This document shows positions 40,315 through 49,120 of a stretch of 64,000 nt of DNA, piece after piece. Numbering within the stretch: position 1 is the first letter of the stretch; each line of letters begins with the position of its first letter. The stretch comes from DATBLE01 sp046734415 (GTDB lineage Bacteria > Actinomycetota > Thermoleophilia > Gaiellales > Gaiellaceae): positions 21,414-85,413 of the forward strand of contig JBKPRD010000132.1 in NCBI GenBank assembly GCA_046734415.1, in the 5' to 3' direction. The translations under genes were made by a program, and so were the position numbers. The notes beneath the pieces are model-generated. The model did not search any database. It was given only the letters and a program-made list of their open reading frames with translations, and was not told the DNA's origin.

Positions 40315-41510
40315 AGCGGGAGGTACCGAACCGACGCCCCGGCGGGGACCTCGCCCTCGCCGCGCGGGACGAGGACGAGCGCGTCCGCCTCGGCCGCCCG
40401 CACGATCATGTGCGACTCCTGCCCGCTCACGGGCGAGAGCACGACCCCGTCGTCGGTCACCTCGGTGCGGGCGCGGAGGAGGTCGTCCCGGCCGGGATTC
40501 CGCGCCACCGCGGCGGCGAGGCGCCCGGCGGAGAACTTCGGGCCGGGATCGCTCGCCCCCTGGAGCGCGAGCAACGCCGGCCGGACGAAGAGCTCGCAGC
40601 CGACGAGCGTCGAGACCGGGTTTCCAGGCAGCCCGAAGACGAGCGTGCTCCCGCGCACGCCGAACGAGACGGGCTTGCCCGGGCGAACGGCCACGCGCCA
40701 GAACACCTCCTCCACGCCGAGCTCGGCCTCGATCCTGCGCACGAGGTCGTGAGGACCGACCGACACGCCCCCTGAGGTGACGAGCACGTCCTGCTCGAGC
40801 CCGGTCGTGAGCGCGCGTCGGTGGGCGTCCTCGTCGTCCACAACCGGCTCGAGCCGGGTCACCTCGGCGCCGGCCGCGCCCAGCTGCGCCGCGAGCATCA
40901 TCCCGTTTGCCTCGTACACCTCACCGGGGGCGAGCGTCGAGCCGGGCTCACGCAGCTCCGTCCCTGTGGTCAGCACGGCGACCCGGGGCCGCCGCGTGCA
41001 CACGACCTCGGCGACGCCGGCGGCCGCGAGCGCGCCGATCTGAGCCGAGCCGAGCCGCGTCCCCACCGGCGCGACAACCGCACCGGCCTCGATGTCGCGG
41101 CCGGGCTCGCGGACGTTGGCTCCCTCGGCAACTGAACTATCGACGCATAGGCTGTTGTCGGTCTCGATAACAAGCTCGTGTTGGATGACGGCGTCGGCCC
41201 CCTCGGGGACGAGCCCGCCGGTCGCGATCCCCATCGCCTCTCCCGCCTCCAGCGCGTGCGGAGCCGGCGATCCGGCGGCGATCCGGAAGACAATGGGGAG
41301 CCGGCCGGGGGTGTCCGCGGCGCGAAGGGCGAAACCATCCATCGCGGAGCTGCGGAACGGCGGCAGGTCGACGACGGCCGTCGCGGGCTCGGCGAGCACG
41401 CGGGAGGCCGCGTCGGCAAGCGCAACCGTCTCGGGGTCGAGCGGGCGGGCACGCGCGAGGACGAGCGCCTGAGCCTCGGCGAGCGAAAGGATCTCCTCCA
41501 CCGGCGACAT
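40311..41510 (-). CDS. moeA: Molybdopterin molybdotransferase MoeA
   Basis: A 399-residue enzyme that inserts molybdate into adenylylated molybdopterin. Marks are VDLPPFRSSAMDGFALRAAD, GIATGGLVPEGADAVIQHE, RVAVLTTGTELREPGSTLAPGEVYEANGMMLAAQL, QDVLVTSGGVSVGPHDLVRR, FWRVAVRPGKPVSFG and LVFGLPGNPVSTLVGCELFV. It works with MogA, encoded 9 kb away. It converges with the sortase gene and diverges from a protein kinase. Confidence 0.95.
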   Translation of the reverse strand: MSPVEEILSLAEAQALVLARARPLDPETVALADAASRVLAEPATAVVDLPPFRSSAMDGFALRAADTPGRLPIVFRIAAGSPAPHALEAGEAMGIATGGLVPEGADAVIQHELVIETDNSLCVDSSVAEGANVREPGRDIEAGAVVAPVGTRLGSAQIGALAAAGVAEVVCTRRPRVAVLTTGTELREPGSTLAPGEVYEANGMMLAAQLGAAGAEVTRLEPVVDDEDAHRRALTTGLEQDVLVTSGGVSVGPHDLVRRIEAELGVEEVFWRVAVRPGKPVSFGVRGSTLVFGLPGNPVSTLVGCELFVRPALLALQGASDPGPKFSAGRLAAAVARNPGRDDLLRARTEVTDDGVVLSPVSGQESHMIVRAAEADALVLVPRGEGEVPAGASVRYLPL

Positions 41511-41521
41511 ACGCTACCCGC

Positions 41522-42334
41522 GTGGAGAAGGAGGTCATCGCGGGCCGCTACCGGCTCGGCGAGACGCTCGGCGGAGGAATCACGTCCGAGGTCTGGGCGG
41601 CGACCGACCTCGAGCTCGACCGGGCGGTCGCCGTCAAGCTGCTCGCGCGCGACGCCGACCCGAGGCGGTTCCGGCGCGAGGCCAAGGCGGTCGGCGCGCT
41701 CGCGCATCCGAACATCTGCACGCTCTACGACTACGGCGAGACCGACGGACGGCCGTTCATGGTCCTCGAGTACCTGCCGGGCGGCTCGCTCGAGGACCGC
41801 CTCGCCGCCGGCAGTCCACTGCCCGACGACGAGACCGAGGGGGTCGCCCGCGACGTCGCCACCGGCCTCGCCTACGCGCACGCCCACGGGATCGTCCACC
41901 GCGACCTGAAGCCCGCCAACGTCCTCTTCGACGCCTCCGGCAACGCGGAGCTCGCCGACTTCGGGATCGCCCAGGTCGGTGACGAGGCCGGGCTCACCTC
42001 CGCCGACACCGTCCTCGGAACGGCCGCCTACCTGGCGCCCGAGCGGGCGGCCGGAGAGCCCGCCACCGCCGCGAGCGACGTCTACGCGTTCGGCGTGACG
42101 CTCTTCCGGATGCTCACCGGCCGGCTGCCGTTCGAGTCGCGGAACGCGCTGGAGCTGGCCGGAATGCACCGCGACCGGCCGCCGCCGTCGGTGACGGAGT
42201 TCCGCGACGACCCGCCGGTACGACTCGAGAGCCTCGCGTTCGCCGCGCTCGCGAAGAGCCCGTCCGACCGGCCGGCGGACGGCAGCGCGCTGGTCGCGGA
42301 GCTCGGCCGCGCGCCGCGGCTGCGACGCGGGTAG
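41522..42334 (+). CDS. Serine/threonine protein kinase, catalytic domain only
   Basis: A 270-residue Hanks-type kinase. The Gly-rich loop is LGETLGGGITSEVWAA, the ATP-binding Lys is in AVAVKLLARD, the catalytic loop is HGIVHRDLKPANVLFD, the Mg loop is ELADFGIAQV, and the APE-like motif is AYLAPERAAG. The domain runs to the end with no juxtamembrane region, transmembrane helix or PASTA sensor, unlike most actinobacterial PknB-type kinases, so it is soluble. The start is GTG 41522, close to the divergent moeA start. The following glycosyltransferase is 10 bases away and may be in the same operon. Confidence 0.9.
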   Translation: MEKEVIAGRYRLGETLGGGITSEVWAATDLELDRAVAVKLLARDADPRRFRREAKAVGALAHPNICTLYDYGETDGRPFMVLEYLPGGSLEDRLAAGSPLPDDETEGVARDVATGLAYAHAHGIVHRDLKPANVLFDASGNAELADFGIAQVGDEAGLTSADTVLGTAAYLAPERAAGEPATAASDVYAFGVTLFRMLTGRLPFESRNALELAGMHRDRPPPSVTEFRDDPPVRLESLAFAALAKSPSDRPADGSALVAELGRAPRLRRG

Positions 42335-42344
42335 GCTCGCGCCC

Positions 42345-43283
42345 GTGATCTCCGTCGTCGTGCCCGTTCACAACGAGGAGCGGAGCGTCGCGCTGCTCCT
42401 CGACGAGCTCGACTCGGCTCTCCAGCCGCTCGGGATCTCCTGGGAGGCGATCTTCGTCGACGACGGTTCTACCGACGGGACGTTCGCGGCGCTGACCCGG
42501 CTGCACGCCGGACGCGACGACGTGGTCGTCGTCCGTCTGCGCCGCAACTTCGGCAAGGCGGCCGCGCTCGCGGCGGGCTTCGCGCAGACACACGGCGAGG
42601 TGATCGTCACGATCGACGGCGACCTGCAGGACGATCCCGCCGAGATCCCGCACCTGCTGGCGAAGCTCGAAGAGGGCTTCGACCTGGTCTCCGGCTGGAA
42701 GTCGAACCGCCGCGACCCGCTCCGCCGGCGCATCCTCTCGCGGGTCTTCAACACCGTCAGCGGCTGGATCTCGGGCGTGCACCTGCACGACATGAACTGC
42801 GGTCTGAAGGCCTACCGCGCCGAGGTCGTACGCGGCCTGCGCCTCTACGGCGAGCTGCACCGCTTCATCCCGGTGCTCGCCCACAACCGCGGCTACCGGA
42901 TCGCCGAGCTGCCGGTCAACCACCGGCCGCGCGAGCACGGCCGCTCGCGCTACGGCCTCGAGCGCTACCTGCGCGGGTTCCTCGACCTGCTCACGGTCTC
43001 GTTCCTCGGCCGGTACCGCCACCGACCGCTGCACCTGTTCGGCGGGCTCGGCCTGATGCTCTCGCTCGCCGGGATCGGGATCCTGCTCTACCTGACCGTC
43101 GTCAAGCTGATGGGCCAGGCGATCGGGCAGCGTCCGCTGCTGATCCTCGGCGTCCTGCTCGTCGTCGTCGGCATCCAGATCTTCTCGCTCGGCCTGATCA
43201 CCGAGCTGATCACGAGCCACCACGAGGAGCGGGCCACCGACCGCGAGCGGTCCGAGACGCTCGTCGAAGAGATCCTGACCTGA
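42345..43283 (+). CDS. GT2 glycosyltransferase (polyprenyl-phosphate sugar synthase type)
   Basis: A 312-residue enzyme. The GT-A domain shows ISVVVPVHNEERSVALLLDEL, FVDDGSTDGTFAAL, RRNFGKAAALAAGFAQTHGEVIVTIDGDLQDDPAEIPHLL with the nucleotide-sugar site, and DMNCGLKAYRAEVVRGL. Two C-terminal helices (LFGGLGLMLSLAGIGILLYL and LLILGVLLVVVGIQIFSLGLI) match DPMS/GtrB-like enzymes that load a sugar on undecaprenyl phosphate. The stop TGA overlaps the next gene's CTG as CTGA. Confidence 0.9.
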   Translation: MISVVVPVHNEERSVALLLDELDSALQPLGISWEAIFVDDGSTDGTFAALTRLHAGRDDVVVVRLRRNFGKAAALAAGFAQTHGEVIVTIDGDLQDDPAEIPHLLAKLEEGFDLVSGWKSNRRDPLRRRILSRVFNTVSGWISGVHLHDMNCGLKAYRAEVVRGLRLYGELHRFIPVLAHNRGYRIAELPVNHRPREHGRSRYGLERYLRGFLDLLTVSFLGRYRHRPLHLFGGLGLMLSLAGIGILLYLTVVKLMGQAIGQRPLLILGVLLVVVGIQIFSLGLITELITSHHEERATDRERSETLVEEILT

Positions 43284-44311
43284 AGGTTCTCTACTTCGGC
43301 ACCTACGAGCGTCCCTATCCCCGCAACGCCCAGGTGATCTCCTGCCTGCGCCGCGCGGGTGTCGAGGTCGCCGAGCGGCACATCGCGGTGTGGGAGGGAC
43401 GGGAGCACAAGTACGGCGCCGGCGCGGGCGCAGCGGTGCGGCTCGCGGCGGCGCAGCTGAAGCTGCGGCGGCGGGTCGACGAGCCGTTCGACGCCCTCGT
43501 CGTCGGCTATCCCGGACACCTCGACCTCGGCGCAGCCCGGCAGGTCGCGCGCGGCCGGCCGGTCGTGTTCAACCCGCTCGTCTCCGTCTCGGACACCCTC
43601 GTCGGCGACCGTGGCCGCTTCCGGCCCGGGAGCCTCGCCGAGCGGGCGCTTCGCGCGATCGACCGGCGTGCGTTCCGCGCGGCAGATCTCGTCGTCTCCG
43701 ACACCGCGGCGAACGCTGAACTGTTCCGGTCCCTCGGGGCCGGCAGGGTCGAGGTCTGCTTCGTCGGCGCGGAGGAGCGGGTCTTCCGGCCCGGCTGGGA
43801 GGGGGGCGGGGCGATCCTGTTCGTCGGCAAGCTGATCCCGCTGCACGGCGTGGAGACGATCCTCGCGGCGGCGCGGCTCGCGCCCGAGCTTCGCTTCCGC
43901 GTCGTCGGCTCCGGCCAGCTCGACCGATTGCTCGACGAACCGCCGCCGAACGTCGAGCACGTGCCGTGGGTCGAGTACGAGCGGCTCCCGGGCGAGCTCC
44001 ACCGTGCCTCCTGCGCCCTCGGGATCTTCGGCACGTCGGCGAAGGCAGAGCACGTGATCCCGAACAAGGTCTTCCAGGCGCTCGCCTGCGGAACGCCGGT
44101 CGTGACCGCCGACACGCCGGCCGCCCGCGAGCTGCTCCTGGACGGCGAGAGCGCGCTGCTCGTGCCGCCCGGCGACCCCAAGGCGCTCGCCGATGCGCTC
44201 CGGCGGGTGACGCCCGACCTGGGCGAGCGCGGGCTCGCCGCCTACCGGGAGCATGCGAGCGAGGACGTCCTCGGCAAACGCTGGCGCGTGCTGATCGAGG
44301 GCCTCCTGTGA
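43280..44311 (+). CDS. GT4 glycosyltransferase, apparent CTG start
   Basis: A 343-residue GT-B enzyme. The N-terminal strand KVLYFGTYERPYPRNAQVI begins directly after CTG at 43280, overlapping the previous TGA as CTGA. The first ATG/GTG in frame (43334) would delete this strand, so CTG is the best start. The C-terminal domain has ILFVGKLIPLHGVETILAAARLAP, FRVVGSGQLDRLL, and the donor-binding segment AKAEHVIPNKVFQALACGTPVVTADTPAARELL. It probably adds a sugar to a lipid-linked or envelope glycan together with the preceding GT2. Confidence 0.88.
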   Translation: MKVLYFGTYERPYPRNAQVISCLRRAGVEVAERHIAVWEGREHKYGAGAGAAVRLAAAQLKLRRRVDEPFDALVVGYPGHLDLGAARQVARGRPVVFNPLVSVSDTLVGDRGRFRPGSLAERALRAIDRRAFRAADLVVSDTAANAELFRSLGAGRVEVCFVGAEERVFRPGWEGGGAILFVGKLIPLHGVETILAAARLAPELRFRVVGSGQLDRLLDEPPPNVEHVPWVEYERLPGELHRASCALGIFGTSAKAEHVIPNKVFQALACGTPVVTADTPAARELLLDGESALLVPPGDPKALADALRRVTPDLGERGLAAYREHASEDVLGKRWRVLIEGLL

Positions 44312-45753
44312 ACGCCGTTCGGCGGGACAGGCTGAAGCCTGCCCCTGCTCGGATCCTCCTCTGGGCGGCGATGGTCGCATACGCCGCGGGGTTCGCGTCG
44401 CTCTCGATCCTGCGCCATCGGGCCTTCAACACCGGCCGCTACGACCTCGGGAACATGGTCCAGACCGTCTGGAACACCGCGCACGGCCACTTCCTGCAGA
44501 TGACGAGCGGCGACGGGCGGCAGATCTCGCGGCTGGCTGCGCACTTCGACCCGATCCTCGCCGCCTTCGCGCCGCTCTGGTGGATCTGGCCCAGCCCCGA
44601 GATGCTGCTCGTCATCCAGGCGATCGTCGTCGCCCTCGGCGCACTGCCGGTCTTCTGGCTCGCCTGCAAGCACCTCCGCAGCGAGCGGGCCGCGCTCGGT
44701 TTCGCGCTCGTCTACCTGCTCTACCCGGCGACGCAGTGGCTGACGCTGAACGAGTTCCACCCGGTCGCGCTCGCGTGCCCCTTCCTGCTGTTCGCGTTCT
44801 GGTATCTCGACGAGGACCGCCTCGTCCCGTTCGCAATCTTCGCCGTGCTCGCGTTGACCACGAAGGAGGAGATCGGCCTGGTCGTCGCGGGCATGGGCGT
44901 CTGGTACGCGATCAGGCGGCGGTGGCGTCCGGGCGCCGCGATCGCGGGCGTGGGATTGCTCGTCTCCGTCCTCGCGATCTCGGTCGTGATCCCGCACTAC
45001 AACGCGGGCGCCGAGTCGTCGTTCTACGGTCGCTACGACGCGATCGGCGGGTCCGCAGGTGGCATCGCGAAGACGGCGGTCACGCATCCGTGGCGGATCC
45101 TCGAGGAGGCGTTCCACAGGAACGACGTCCACTACCTGCTCCACCTGCTTCTCCCGCTCGGACTGCTCTTCCTCCTTTCGCCCGTCGTGCTGATCGCCGC
45201 GCTCCCCGAGCTGGCGCTGAACGTCCTCTCCGCAACCTCGACCCAGACCTCGCTCCACTTCCACTACACGGCAGGCGCGATCGCACCGCTCGTCGCCGCC
45301 ACCGTGCTCGGCGGGGCCGTGCTCGCCCGACGCTTCTCCGCCGGGGCCGTCGCCGTCGGAGCGGTCGCCGTCGCGCTGCTTGCGAGCTGGAAGATCGGCG
45401 CGGTACCGCTCTGGGGGGCGGTGCCGGGCGGCGAGGACTACCAGCGAGACGACTGGCGCGTGACCGCCCACGACCGCGTCGCCGCCCGGGCGGTCTCGCT
45501 CGTCCCGTCGGGGGCCGTGGTCAGCTCGACGAACGTCCTCGGCGCGCACCTGTCGGCACGCCGGCGCGTGCTCAGCCTGCCGAAGCTCGCCGACGCAACG
45601 TGGGTCGTCGCCGACGAGACGCGTTCGAGCTACGCCGACCGGGTCGCGCCGCTGCCGGCGGCGGCCGCGCTCGTCCGCCTGCGCGAGAGCCCGGACTGGA
45701 AGCTCGTCTTCGAGCGGGACGGGGTGCTCGTCTTCCACAAGAAGAGGGCGTAG
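44308..45753 (+). CDS. DUF2079 family membrane protein
   Basis: A 481-residue polytopic protein. Conserved segments are FNTGRYDLGNMVQTVWNTAHGH, LAAHFDPILAAFAPLWW, ALLYPATQWLTLNEFHP-like regions, FALTTKEEIGLVVAGMG-type parts and FLLSPVVLIAALPELALNVLS. The family is predicted to be membrane glycosyltransferase-like. About nine helices are visible, then a C-terminal soluble part. The start GTG 44308 overlaps the GT4 stop (GTGA). Residues 5-13 (RRDRLKPAP) are encoded by a palindromic repeat; ATG 44371 is a later alternative start. Its 3' end overlaps the convergent GT87 gene. Confidence 0.85.
   Translation: MNAVRRDRLKPAPARILLWAAMVAYAAGFASLSILRHRAFNTGRYDLGNMVQTVWNTAHGHFLQMTSGDGRQISRLAAHFDPILAAFAPLWWIWPSPEMLLVIQAIVVALGALPVFWLACKHLRSERAALGFALVYLLYPATQWLTLNEFHPVALACPFLLFAFWYLDEDRLVPFAIFAVLALTTKEEIGLVVAGMGVWYAIRRRWRPGAAIAGVGLLVSVLAISVVIPHYNAGAESSFYGRYDAIGGSAGGIAKTAVTHPWRILEEAFHRNDVHYLLHLLLPLGLLFLLSPVVLIAALPELALNVLSATSTQTSLHFHYTAGAIAPLVAATVLGGAVLARRFSAGAVAVGAVAVALLASWKIGAVPLWGAVPGGEDYQRDDWRVTAHDRVAARAVSLVPSGAVVSSTNVLGAHLSARRRVLSLPKLADATWVVADETRSSYADRVAPLPAAAALVRLRESPDWKLVFERDGVLVFHKKRA
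44325..44346. repeat. Small palindromic repeat, copy B3, inside a gene
   Basis: It matches copy B1 almost completely (both contain ACAGGCTGAAGCCTGCCCCT). Here it lies in frame within the first codons of the DUF2079 gene, so it is translated as part of RDRLKPAP unless translation starts at ATG 44371. Confidence 0.6.
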
Positions 45754-46877
45754 AGGGCGACCAGCAGGACGTTGCGGGCGAGCAGTGTCCAGACCTGCGG
45801 GCCGACCGCCCAGAGGTCGCGGTAGTGGAAGTACCAGCTCTGCGCGAGGGCGAGCACGGCGACGAGCAGCGCGCCGGCGGCGAGCCCTGCGAACGGGGCG
45901 AACGGGATCAGCCACTCGAGGTACTGCGGCGAGAGCACCTTTCCGAACGCGAGCACGGCGGCGATCGCAGCTCCGAACGCGAGCTCGAGCCGTCCGCGGC
46001 GCCGGTAGTAGGCGATCCAGACCGCGAGCACCGCGAGCAGCGCCAGCGCCGACGTCACGTACCCGAGCGCGTGGGTCAGGTCGCCGGCGAGATCCCGCGT
46101 GGCGGCGGGATGCAGCCGACGGACGACGTGCGCGTCGTAGACACCGATCCGGTCGCCCGCGAGCAGCACGCTCCCGCCGAGGCTCTCCGCGTGCAGGCCG
46201 CGCCCGAGCTGCGCGTCCACGCTCTTCCAGACGCCGTGCGGCGACAGGACAACCCAGGGCACCGTCAGGAGGGCCGCCACGGCGAAGAAGGCGGCGAGCG
46301 CCCTCCACGCGCCCTTCCGCCCGATTCGGATCAGCGCCAACGGGACGAGGGCGACGGCATAGAGCTTCGCGGCGAACGCGACCCCGAGCAGGCCGAGCGC
46401 AAGGGTCCCGCGCCCGTGAACGAGCGCCGCCAGCGCAGCCACCGTGAGCAGCGCCGGCCAGGCGTCGTACGTGTTCAGCGACACCGGCCCGAGCGCGATC
46501 GGGACGAGCGCGAGGAAGACGGCCGCGGCGGCGAGCTCCGACAGGGCGGCGCCCCGGTGCGCGAGGACGAGCACGACGAGGTAGATCGTGGCGACCGCGC
46601 AGAGGGTCATCAGCACCTTGAAGAGCGGGTCGTACCACCCGCCGGGCGCGAGTGACGGGGCGGCGAAGAGCGGGATCGCGCCGGGCGGGTACTCCACGAA
46701 CACGTCCCGATAGGGCAGTCGGCCGTCGAGGAGCGCGTCGCCGTACTGCCGGTAGAGGTGGAGGTCACGGAACCTGGCGGCGCGGAACAGGCCGCCGCTC
46801 GGAACGGCGAGCGCACCCAGCAGGAGCGGGGTCGCCAGCGCCGTCACGCGCAGCGCGAGCGCGGACGGTGCGCGCAC
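45630..46877 (-). CDS. GT87-like polyprenyl mannosyltransferase
   Basis: A 415-residue membrane protein with about nine to ten helices. Near the N-terminus are YGDALLDGRLPYRDVFVEYPPGAIPLFA, with the Asp/Glu pair of GT-C enzymes, then FAAKLYAVALVPLALI and FGKVLSPQYLEWLIPFAP. These fit GT87/DUF2029 lipid-linked mannosyltransferases. The start GTG 46877 comes 2 bases after the PBP stop. The frame stays open to 45630, so its last 41 codons lie antisense to the end of the DUF2079 gene; the final 31 residues are low-complexity and probably incidental. Confidence 0.8.
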   Translation of the reverse strand: MRAPSALALRVTALATPLLLGALAVPSGGLFRAARFRDLHLYRQYGDALLDGRLPYRDVFVEYPPGAIPLFAAPSLAPGGWYDPLFKVLMTLCAVATIYLVVLVLAHRGAALSELAAAAVFLALVPIALGPVSLNTYDAWPALLTVAALAALVHGRGTLALGLLGVAFAAKLYAVALVPLALIRIGRKGAWRALAAFFAVAALLTVPWVVLSPHGVWKSVDAQLGRGLHAESLGGSVLLAGDRIGVYDAHVVRRLHPAATRDLAGDLTHALGYVTSALALLAVLAVWIAYYRRRGRLELAFGAAIAAVLAFGKVLSPQYLEWLIPFAPFAGLAAGALLVAVLALAQSWYFHYRDLWAVGPQVWTLLARNVLLVALYALFLWKTSTPSRSKTSFQSGLSRRRTSAAAAGSGATRSA

Positions 46878-46879
46878 GC

Positions 46880-49120
46880 TTACGGCAGCTGCTGGCCGAC
46901 GGTCGTCGTCGGCTGAGGCTCGGTCGTCGGTGGGGGAGGCGGAGGCGTCGTCGTCACCGGCGGCGGCTCGGTCGGGGCGACCGGCGACGCGGGAGGCGGC
47001 GGGGGCTCGACCGCCTGGGTCGTCGTCGGCTCGGCCGGCACGGTGACCTGCTGCTCGGTCGTGGTCTGCGCGGCAGTCGTCGCCTTCGCCTTCGTCGTCG
47101 TCCCGCTCGTCGTGGCGGCGTACGTCTCCGGCGCGTACTGGATCGCGTAGTCGCCGCGCTGGAACGGCTTCCAGACGGGATAGCTCTTCGGCAGGCCGAA
47201 GTCCTGGGGGTGCGTATAGCGCACCGCCCGCTCCATGAACAGGCGCCAGATCTCGGCCGGGAAGCTCCCGCCGGCGACGGCGATGCCGTGCACGTTCTCC
47301 ATCGGGATCTCGGCCTGCGGGTAGCCGACCCACACGGTCGCCTCCAGGTTCGGGAGGTAGCCGCAGAACCACGCGTCCGCGTGGTCGTCGGTCGTCCCCG
47401 TCTTGCCTGCGGCCGGCCGGCCGAAGTTGGCACGCGTGCCGGTGCCGTAGAGGACGTTCTGCTCGAGGATCTTCGTCACCGTGTAGGCGACCCCGTCCGG
47501 GATCACCCGGCGGCGCACCGGCTTGCCCCAGCCGGCCTTGTCGTCCTCCTTCCCGTTCGGGAGGATCACCCTGCGGATCGCCATCGGCTCGGAGTAGATC
47601 CCGCCCGCCGCGAGCGTCGCGTAGGCCGAGGCCATGTCGAGCGGCGAGACTGCGTTCGCGCCGAGGCCGATCGACGGCACCGGCTGGAGCGGGCTGCGAA
47701 TGCCCAGTCCGTGGGCCATCGCAGCGACGTTCTCGGGGCCGACGTCGAGCGTCAGCTGCGCGTAGACGGTGTTGTCCGACTGGAGCGTCGCCTGCTGGAT
47801 CGTGATCGTGCCCGAGTAGGTGTGACTGTAGGTCGAGACGTCCCAGGCCGGAATCGACGGATCGGGCTGGTAGTGGAACGGTGCGGAGACGTAGGTCGAC
47901 GTCGCCGGGTTGATTCCCTGATTCACCGCCGCCGTGAGGGCGAAGGTCTTGAAGGTCGATCCGGCCTGCCGTCTGGCCTGGGCGACGAGGTTGAACTGGT
48001 TCTTCTTCCGGCCCGGGTAGACGGCCGTCATCGCGCGGATCGCGCCGTTGGCCGGGTTGATCGAGACCAGCGCCGCCGCCGGGTCGTTCTTCTCGTTCAG
48101 CGTCTGCCTGATCGCGTCCTGTGCGGCGCGCTGGAAGGCCGGGTCGATCGTCGTGTACACGCGCAGGCCGCCGGACTGGACGGTCTGGACGCCGTACTTG
48201 GCGATCAGCTGGTCGCGCACGAAGCTGAAGAAGTACGGCTCGCGGATCCTCGTGTACAGCCGGCCGGGCTTCAGGTGCAGGCTCCGGTCGGTGAGCGCCG
48301 ACTGCAGCTGGTCATCGGAGATGTCGTGGTTGGCGTAGAGCGCCTCCAGGACCTCCCCGCGGCGTTCGAAGGCCTCGTCCGGGTGAAGCACCGGGTCGTA
48401 GAGCGACGGCGCCTGCGGCAGGCCTGCGAGCAGCGCCGACTCCATCATCGTCAGCTTCCTCGCCGGCTTCGAGAAGTACGTCTGCGCGGCCGCCTCGACG
48501 CCGTAGGCGTGGTTGCCGAAGTAGACCTGGTTCATCCACGCGGCGAGGATCCTGTCCTTCGACCAGTTCCGGCTGAGCTTGATCGCCAGGCACGCCTCCT
48601 TGATCTTTCGCTCGAATGTCCGCTCGCGCGAGATGTAGAGGTTGCGGACGAGCTGCTGCGTGATGGTCGACCCGCCCTCGACCACCTTGCCCTTGTTCAG
48701 GTCGCGCCAGGCGGCGCGGAGGATGCCCTCGTAGTCGACGCCGCCGTGCTGGTAGAAGCGGCGGTCCTCGACGGCGATCGTCGCCTTCGCCATCCAGGGG
48801 TTGATCTGCTTGAGCGGGACCGGTTGCCGGTTGTGCTCGGCGGGAATCGACCCGAGGACCGAGCCGTCGGCGGCATAGACGAACGAGTTCTCGCCAATCG
48901 TCACCGGCTGCAGCGATGCGAGGTCGCAGCTCGACCTGAACGCCGCGGTCGCGCCGAGACCCGTCACCACGAGGATGATCGGGATCGCGAGGAAGACGAC
49001 GAGAACGATCGCGATCGCGTTCCGCAGCCCGTGGCGGCGCCGGCGGACGCGCACTCGCCGCTGCCGACCGCCGTTCGGCAGGTCGTCGAGGCGCGGTCGG
49101 CGCTTCCGGGAGGGGGTCAT
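46880..49120 (-). CDS. Class A penicillin-binding protein
   Basis: A 746-residue bifunctional wall synthase. A basic cytoplasmic start and one helix (AIAIVLVVFLAIPIILVVTGL) are followed by the GT51 domain (ATIAVEDRRFYQHGGVDYEGILRA, GGSTITQQLVRNLYIS, KIKEACLAIKLSRNWSKDRIL). The transpeptidase has Ser in AGSTFKTFALTAA (STFK), SDN in LQSDNTVYAQL and KTG in AAGKTGTTDDHADAWFCGY. The last 90 residues are a Thr/Pro-rich tail. It polymerises and cross-links peptidoglycan outside the membrane. It overlaps the MscS gene upstream by 4 bases. Confidence 0.95.
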   Translation of the reverse strand: MTPSRKRRPRLDDLPNGGRQRRVRVRRRRHGLRNAIAIVLVVFLAIPIILVVTGLGATAAFRSSCDLASLQPVTIGENSFVYAADGSVLGSIPAEHNRQPVPLKQINPWMAKATIAVEDRRFYQHGGVDYEGILRAAWRDLNKGKVVEGGSTITQQLVRNLYISRERTFERKIKEACLAIKLSRNWSKDRILAAWMNQVYFGNHAYGVEAAAQTYFSKPARKLTMMESALLAGLPQAPSLYDPVLHPDEAFERRGEVLEALYANHDISDDQLQSALTDRSLHLKPGRLYTRIREPYFFSFVRDQLIAKYGVQTVQSGGLRVYTTIDPAFQRAAQDAIRQTLNEKNDPAAALVSINPANGAIRAMTAVYPGRKKNQFNLVAQARRQAGSTFKTFALTAAVNQGINPATSTYVSAPFHYQPDPSIPAWDVSTYSHTYSGTITIQQATLQSDNTVYAQLTLDVGPENVAAMAHGLGIRSPLQPVPSIGLGANAVSPLDMASAYATLAAGGIYSEPMAIRRVILPNGKEDDKAGWGKPVRRRVIPDGVAYTVTKILEQNVLYGTGTRANFGRPAAGKTGTTDDHADAWFCGYLPNLEATVWVGYPQAEIPMENVHGIAVAGGSFPAEIWRLFMERAVRYTHPQDFGLPKSYPVWKPFQRGDYAIQYAPETYAATTSGTTTKAKATTAAQTTTEQQVTVPAEPTTTQAVEPPPPPASPVAPTEPPPVTTTPPPPPPTTEPQPTTTVGQQLP

